Shown: piece by piece, positions 5,691 to 5,779 of the stretch | Numbering within the stretch: the first letter of the stretch is position 1 | Layout of the letters: each line of letters starts with the position of its first letter | Assembly: GCA_024644505.1 (NCBI GenBank) | Contig: JAHEHQ010000184.1 | Span: 1-5,779, forward strand | Reading direction: 5' to 3' | Length of the DNA: 5,779 bases | From: Gammaproteobacteria bacterium | GTDB taxonomy: Bacteria > Pseudomonadota > Gammaproteobacteria > Chromatiales > Chromatiaceae | The notes under the pieces: generated by a model | Seen by the model: only the letters and a program-made list of their open reading frames with translations | Database searches by the model: none | Told to the model about the DNA's origin: nothing | Made by a program: the position numbers and the translations under genes

Positions 5691-5779
5691 GTGAATACCC
5701 AAGACACTATCGCCGCAATCGCCACACCACCTGGTATGGGTGGAGTTGGCATCATCAGGGTGTCAGGCCCGGCGGCCAG
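5691..5779 (+). CDS. mnmE: MnmE (TrmE), tRNA uridine-34 modification GTPase (5' part only)
   Basis: The first 29 codons of a gene cut by the right edge. MnmE with MnmG adds the carboxymethylaminomethyl group at C5 of wobble uridine in several tRNAs, using a folate one-carbon unit and GTP. The translation MNTQDTIAAIATPPGMGGVG, then IIRVSGPAA, matches the conserved MnmE N-terminus 'DTIxAxATPPGxGGVGIxRxSG', part of the formyl-tetrahydrofolate-binding domain. Met replaces the more usual Arg after PPG. GTG at 5691 fits the alignment best. An in-frame TTG at 5685 is possible, and an upstream TAG at 5667-5669 bounds the frame. No clear ribosome-binding sequence is visible. The yidC-mnmE order is standard, but a palindromic element lies between them, so mnmE may depend on read-through or its own unseen promoter. 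The GTPase domain is outside the window. Confidence 0.93.
   Translation, partial: MNTQDTIAAIATPPGMGGVGIIRVSGPAA

Overview
The window is the chromosomal origin neighbourhood of a gammaproteobacterium. It carries recF, dnaN and dnaA on the minus strand, divergent from rpmH, rnpA, yidC and mnmE on the plus strand, which is the conserved gammaproteobacterial order. The protein sequences (DnaA domain IV, YidC C-terminal core, DnaN C-terminus) are gammaproteobacterial in type. The sulfur-oxidising, Chromatiales-like side of the class is a guess from overall sequence feel, not something I can prove here. Protein-coding DNA looks about half GC.

Left arm, minus strand: the 5' 76 codons of recF (cut by the window edge), dnaN (sliding clamp) and dnaA (initiator, GTG start). 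The 225-bp dnaN/dnaA gap is the only strongly AT-rich stretch (30 of 130 bases are G or C over 1401-1530). It holds one consensus DnaA box, two degenerate boxes, a consensus IHF match and two perfect 12-bp palindromes, so it is the best oriC candidate in the window. The 283-bp dnaA/rpmH gap holds a second consensus DnaA box next to a GC-rich hairpin, probably for dnaA autoregulation, and a good sigma-70 promoter for rpmH with a GC-rich discriminator.

Right arm, plus strand: rpmH (ribosomal protein L34), rnpA (RNase P protein), yidC (membrane insertase) and the first 29 codons of mnmE (tRNA wobble-uridine modification GTPase). The left arm supplies replication initiation and the clamp. The right arm supplies ribosome, tRNA maturation and membrane insertion functions. 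A perfect 10-bp hairpin begins right after the rpmH stop codon and has the rnpA TTG start in its loop. The small gene yidD, normally between rnpA and yidC, is absent: only 67 bp separate them.

The least ordinary item is a roughly 106-bp imperfect palindrome between yidC and mnmE. It has 26-nt inverted arms around a core with its own 7-bp hairpin and an alternative competing fold. It looks like a dispersed ERIC/REP-type or MITE-like intergenic repeat. I see no new multi-gene system; the genes themselves are housekeeping.
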